From Liolophura sinensis (taxonomy: Eukaryota > Mollusca > Polyplacophora > Chitonida > Chitonidae), in contig NC_088295.1 of NCBI RefSeq assembly GCF_032854445.1, positions 39,607,385 to 39,671,384 on the forward strand: a DNA stretch of 64,000 bases. The letters are read 5' to 3'. The position numbers and the translations under genes were made by a program. Shown here piece by piece: positions 59,543-64,000 of this stretch (its first letter is position 1; each line of letters opens with the position of its first letter). Below the pieces are notes generated by a model. That model did no database searches. It saw nothing but the letters and a program-made list of their open reading frames with translations, and was not told where the DNA came from.

Positions 59543-62500
59543 ATGACTTCAGTTCATAACTTTGGTGTGCTGCCTGTGACTTGTCACACATGGAATAAAA
59601 ACCGGAGTGGTATGTTTGATAGTCATTTGAAAAGTATTCCTGATGGATATTACAGGCTTGTTTTTTCATTTATCACCAACTGACAGACGTTACTAGGTAT
59701 TTGGTATGTATATATAATCCAGTCATTTATGATTTGTGGACCGTGGTCTAATTATTTAAGGTACTTGCCTTTCCATCGGACGGGCTCTAGATGTTGGTTT
59801 AGCACCAGCATTGGACAGGAAATGTGGGGATCCATTTGCTCTCAATGCTTGTGTTACCTTTATGGCAATAAGCTGTTCCTGATGCTCATGTTGGTGTGTC
59901 AGACCACTTGTCTTCCACTAATACAGTCACGACAGTGTGCACATCTCTGTGTAGTGTGGGAAACATCATTGGTAAGTTGCTGAAGGTTGGTGGTTTACAC
60001 TTGGCTGTCCGGTTTCCTTCACCCATGTAACTTGCCACGATCACATAAGTGAAATACATGTGTATTCTTTAGTATAGTGTTTAAATAATTAAGTGAATAA
60101 TTTAGAGGAAAACATCTCTGAAATATTTTAAACATGATACGGAAAGTAATTTCAGATTACACATGTTGTAATTGGATTCACGTGAAAAGGAATAGATTTT
60201 GTAAACATTCATGAATGACTATGCTATTTGGATAAATTAAAAATGTGAAGTTGTTGTTTGTGCTGATGACAGAATTGGCCTTGTCCTTGAGTGGTACAGA
60301 GGTGAAGATTTACGCTAAGGATGGGTCAGGCTGGAAGGAGACACAGACCTTGACCGAGCATGCTCAGCGGGTCACCGGTATCGACTGGGCGCCCAATAGT
60401 AACCGCATCGTTACCTGTGGAGCTGTGAGTTGAAATACTTCTTGATTTTTCAACATATTTTGCAAGGTGTCATATTCACTTGACTTGTATTGAGTGTAAT
60501 AGTTTCCAGTTTCAGTCAGTGTAAGTCTCATTATTATGTTCTATTTTATATATTTCATCTAGGGACCGTTTTCTGATTCTGATGTTCGCCTAATATGGGG
60601 AAAATTTCATTAAGAACTAGCCTACAGTCAGTGGTTTACACAAAGCATTCGGTTTTACAAAATCTTCAGTGGTGTCAACAGCAACCAAATAAAGATGTGA
60701 ATTAATATCTAGATAGTTTCCAAAGCATCACAAACGCATACATTTATAAACATGTACTCTGTGGGGTTTGTAGATTGTGCTGTAGATTTTGGCTTCTTTT
60801 GTATAGTTTGTCTGGCCATTGTGTTACAGGATCGTAATGCTTATGTCTGGACCTTCTCTGATGGAAAGTGGAAACCGACGCTTGTCATTCTTCGCATTAA
60901 CCGTGCCGCTACCTTTGTCAAGTGGTCACCTCAAGGTAAGGCATAGAATTTATGTACTGGTGGTGACTGGGTTTCTCTGTAAATAAGGGATCCTTTTCAC
61001 AATTGTGCTATGACTTCATTTTCAGTTAACTCTCATAACTGTCTTAGTACATGTATCCCTACTAAGATGGCCTAACTTACTTGTATACTATTTGGTGGCC
61101 TGATGGTTAGAGCGTCTGTCTCAACATTGGTAAAGATTTAAAAAATGGTACATTTACTTGTTGCTGTCTCGCTTGGTGCTCAGCACTAAGAGGTTAGAGC
61201 AAGGAAGCAGGACTGGTTGGCCCAATGTCAGTATAATATGACTGGATGGGGTGTCATGCCTGGTGTCTTCGGCATAGTGTTTCAGTGGACTCGCCATGAC
61301 ACAAGAAGACACAGTAAATGTACATGCACCTACTGATTTCTTTTGTCAAATGACTGAAAAATTGTAAAGTATGACGTAAGACCGAAACATACATACCTAT
61401 CCATGTCTTCGAAGTGATTTTTTTCTACCAAATTTACTTATGTGGCATTTCAAAAGACTACCAGATATTTTATTGAAGACATTCTGTTGTCTAATCTGGT
61501 CATCTTTGTGAAGAAACCATTCTACTTGATTGGTAAACTCTCCCTCTTTATTTGAACACCTGATATCATTGTTTAAAGTTGTAATGGTGGCTCAAAACAG
61601 ATTTCCCAGATTTTGGGGTACAAGACAACAAACAGTTTACAAAATTGAAGAATCTTTGTGATTTTTTTAAAATGAATTACCAGTACGTGCATGATGTTAT
61701 ATGCCCATGTTTGTTAACAGAAAATAAGTTTGCTGTGGGAAGTGGAGCACGAGTCGTGTCTGTGTGTTACTTTGATAAGGACAATGATTGGTGGGTCAGC
61801 AAGCACATCAAGAAGCCAATCAGATCAACCGTAACAAGGTGAGCTGGCACGTACTCAGTCCTATGACAGCACTGAGTTGTGTTTCTCTCTTCATTCTTTA
61901 GGCAACGCCAGTTATATTTTGTCGTTTACCTGTGAGACAACACAAAAAAGTCCCAAAACAGAAAAAAAAAATAAAAATAAAATAAAAGTTTTTGGATATT
62001 GTCCTATCTTAATGTCTTAGAGGATTTTCCTATTTGTGAAGGTTTTCCTATCACATAAATGAGTCTTTAACAGGAACAATTGCTTGGACAGTCCATATTT
62101 TCCACAAATGGGATGATTTTGCACTTTTATTTTTCTACCCTCAGAGAAAAAAGATTTGTTCTGCCTGTAAAACAAAATTTTAATTGGTGTGGCCTTATCT
62201 ACATGTGGAAAGAGTAAATCTGGACATTCAGTTGTCCGTCACATGAGACTGGTATGCACAATTACTGTTTATCAGAAGTGGCTTGTGTACTGTGATGAAT
62301 TTTGTTCACATCTCATGAATGGGGTAAGATAAGTCACCCCAGCTTGACAGCTTGACCTGATGTATGGACTCAAGAAATGAAGCCCCATAAGTGTTGATGT
62401 TTGTAGGTTTCCTACTCTACTGCATTTATTTGTAAGTAACTATCCATACAAAATGTGTTTCATGAGCTGCTACCAATAGTGAACGGTTCAGATATCACCA

Positions 62501-63671
62501 ACGTGTGTGTCTTTAGCAAGGCGTGATAGATTGAAACTTTTTACCTGTACCCTGTACAAGGTCATCAGTGTGGTTACATGTATTTGCTCTGTCATGTCTG
62601 TGAAAACAGCTTCTTGGTGTATGAAAAAAGAATATTCCTTGTATTTCAGCTTGGACTGGCATCCCAATAACATCCTGTTGGCTTGTGGCTCTACAGATTT
62701 TAAATGCAGGTTTGTCCTTTAAAATTATCATGTTTTAAGTATTTCTTTGTAATTTGTAAACATACATCTAAAAAGCTAAATTCTACCTGAAGGACAGTCT
62801 AAATTTTTTTGAAATGTGGCTTGTCCTATAAAATGTAGCATAGTCACAGTAAATGCATCTTTAATAGTTTTGAAAACATTTTTTAAATTTTGTACACCAT
62901 TGAAAATATCTCAGTGCAATATAAGAAATGTGTACAAAAGAGGTAAATTATACCATACATGTATTTGAGCCAAGCCATAATTACAAACCTCACAAATAAT
63001 AAAATGAACTTTTTTTGCAGGGTCTTCTCTGGTTATTTGAAGGAGGTAGAGTCCAAGCCATCAGCCAATCACTGGGGCACCAAGTTTAATTTTGGAAACT
63101 TGTTGGCGGAGTTCTCTACTGGTGGAGGTAAAAATGTTCAACTTGATACCATTAATCATGCAATTTAATCTGAGAGATGCTCACCTCTCCACTCATGATG
63201 TAAACATGACAGAGTTTGACTGTCATTTGACTGTCATTTAGTGTATAGTCTAACAAAATTATCATAAATTCACTCTAAACTAATTGGACAACATACATGT
63301 AGTCATGAAGTCATTGATGTGCATTTACTTATTTTCAGGAACTTAAAGCTTTACTTTAGATTTTTCATTCTGAAGTTTATGTTGACTTGAATTAAACAAG
63401 CTCAAATTGTCAATAGCTATGACATCCTGCAAAAAATCGATGTTGCCTTTCACTCATTCCATTCTTTAAGTTAATGGCTCGTCAGAAGATGGGATGTTGT
63501 AAAAAATATGTCTGAAATATATCTTGTACACCTGGCATCATCCTTGTTCCTGTTCCTCTTTTTTGCAGGAGGCTGGGTACATTCTGTGTCCTTCTCTGCC
63601 AGTGGAGACAAACTGGCCTGGGTTGGACACGACTCTAGTGTGGCTGTCGTCAATGGTGCTGATGGACTCAA
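59543..63671 (+). CDS. ARPC1: ARPC1, WD40 subunit of the Arp2/3 complex (5' two-thirds, runs off the window)
   Basis: Coding exons: 59543-59609, 60273-60424, 60830-60935, 61721-61838, 62650-62709, 63021-63127 and 63569-63671. All introns are GT-AG and all junctions keep frame, giving 237 codons plus two bases. The vertebrate protein is about 370 residues, so the C-terminal third lies beyond 64000. Stretches shared with ARPC1A/B are [17 protein letters not shown] at the N-terminus (human SFLVEPISCHAWNK), [63 protein letters not shown] and [20 protein letters not shown]. The protein is a seven-bladed propeller that anchors the other subunits of Arp2/3, which nucleates branched actin. The start ATG fits the human N-terminus. 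A TTTTTCCAG acceptor-like site ends at 59491, so the 5' UTR may be spliced. SINEs lie in introns 1 and 3. Confidence 0.96.
59729..60090 (+). mobile_element. SINE-like repeat, family 4, in ARPC1 intron 1
   Basis: It shares GTTGGTGGTTTACACTTGGC, CCGGTTTCCTTCACCC and ATAAGTGAAATAC with the copy at 52861. The left part (GTGGTCTAATTATTTAAGGTAC) may be a decayed tRNA-like head. The open frame 59729-59983 is inside it. Confidence 0.5.
61092..61395 (+). mobile_element. tRNA-derived SINE, family 3, in ARPC1 intron 3
   Basis: Head TTGGTGGCCTGATGGTTAGA, body TGCTGTCTCGCTTGGTGCTC and TTAGAGCAAGGAAGCAGGAC, tail GACTGAAAAATTGTAAAGTA. It is collinear with 44780-45101. Confidence 0.85.
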
Positions 63672-64000
63672 GTAAGACTTTGTTGTAAACATTGCCCGTA
63701 AGATGCCCTTTAATGTTGTGTAGGTGTATATGAATGGAAGATACTAGTGTTGACTTTCAGAAAAATTCATAAATCAATTTTTCATAACTTTTTTTTGCAA
63801 ATAACATCACCTTATGGCTCAGTAACCTAGACAACATCTGTTATGAAAAAAAAAAGTTCTGAGAAATATGACTTACGAAGTTTTGTGAAAGTGGTCCAAG
63901 GTCAGTAACTTATGATATGTAATGGGAAGGTAGAATCAAATTTGACTGACTACTGCGTATATGTGTATGGTATTTTACAAACACTATGGCTCCATAGTAT

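Overview
The window reads as nuclear DNA of a marine lophotrochozoan, most likely a mollusc such as a bivalve. This is an inference. The coding content is split into small exons with GT/GC...AG introns, the sequence is AT-rich, and short tRNA-derived SINEs, palindromic MITE-like units and minisatellites of the kind common in mollusc genomes are everywhere. Nothing looks bacterial or viral: there are no operons, ribosome-binding sites or CRISPR arrays. Almost all short open frames outside the genes below are noise or fall inside repeats.

Three protein-coding loci can be built exon by exon. (1) On the minus strand between 28.0 and 39.6 kb lies a small tandem family of secreted von Willebrand factor type C (VWC) proteins. 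Copy A (28072-30221) is intact, copy B (about 34640-35598) is a decayed pseudogene, and copy C (38879-39608) is complete apart from one in-frame TGA. The 5' flanks, intron and 3' ends of the copies are recognisably related. (2) A canopy-family (CNPY3/4-like) ER co-chaperone gene of seven coding exons runs on the minus strand from 55526 to 48122. It encodes 266 residues ending in KDEL and uses one GC-AG intron. (3) ARPC1, the WD40 subunit of the Arp2/3 actin-nucleating complex, starts at 59543 on the plus strand. Seven coding exons (237 codons of about 370) are visible before the window ends. CNPY and ARPC1 are head to head, about 4 kb apart; no functional link is implied.

The rest is repeat-rich. 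From left to right: a 61-bp minisatellite (5.4-6.2 kb), a 49-bp G-rich minisatellite (11.8-12.7 kb), a 971-bp MITE-like element with terminal inverted repeats (13.0-14.0 kb), two near-perfect hairpins (15.6-15.8 kb), a 26-bp repeat (16.3 kb), an 83-bp minisatellite of about 23 units with a SINE inserted in it (19.5-21.8 kb), and a frameshifted Crypton-like tyrosine recombinase (22.6-23.0 kb). There are two decayed Ty3/gypsy-like pol fragments (31.2-31.8 and 41.8-42.2 kb) and a decayed DIRS-like gag/RT (43.5-44.6 kb). At least three tRNA-type SINE families are present, several copies with clear target-site duplications. One site (45.47-46.15 kb) was hit twice in succession, leaving three copies of the same 14-bp target.
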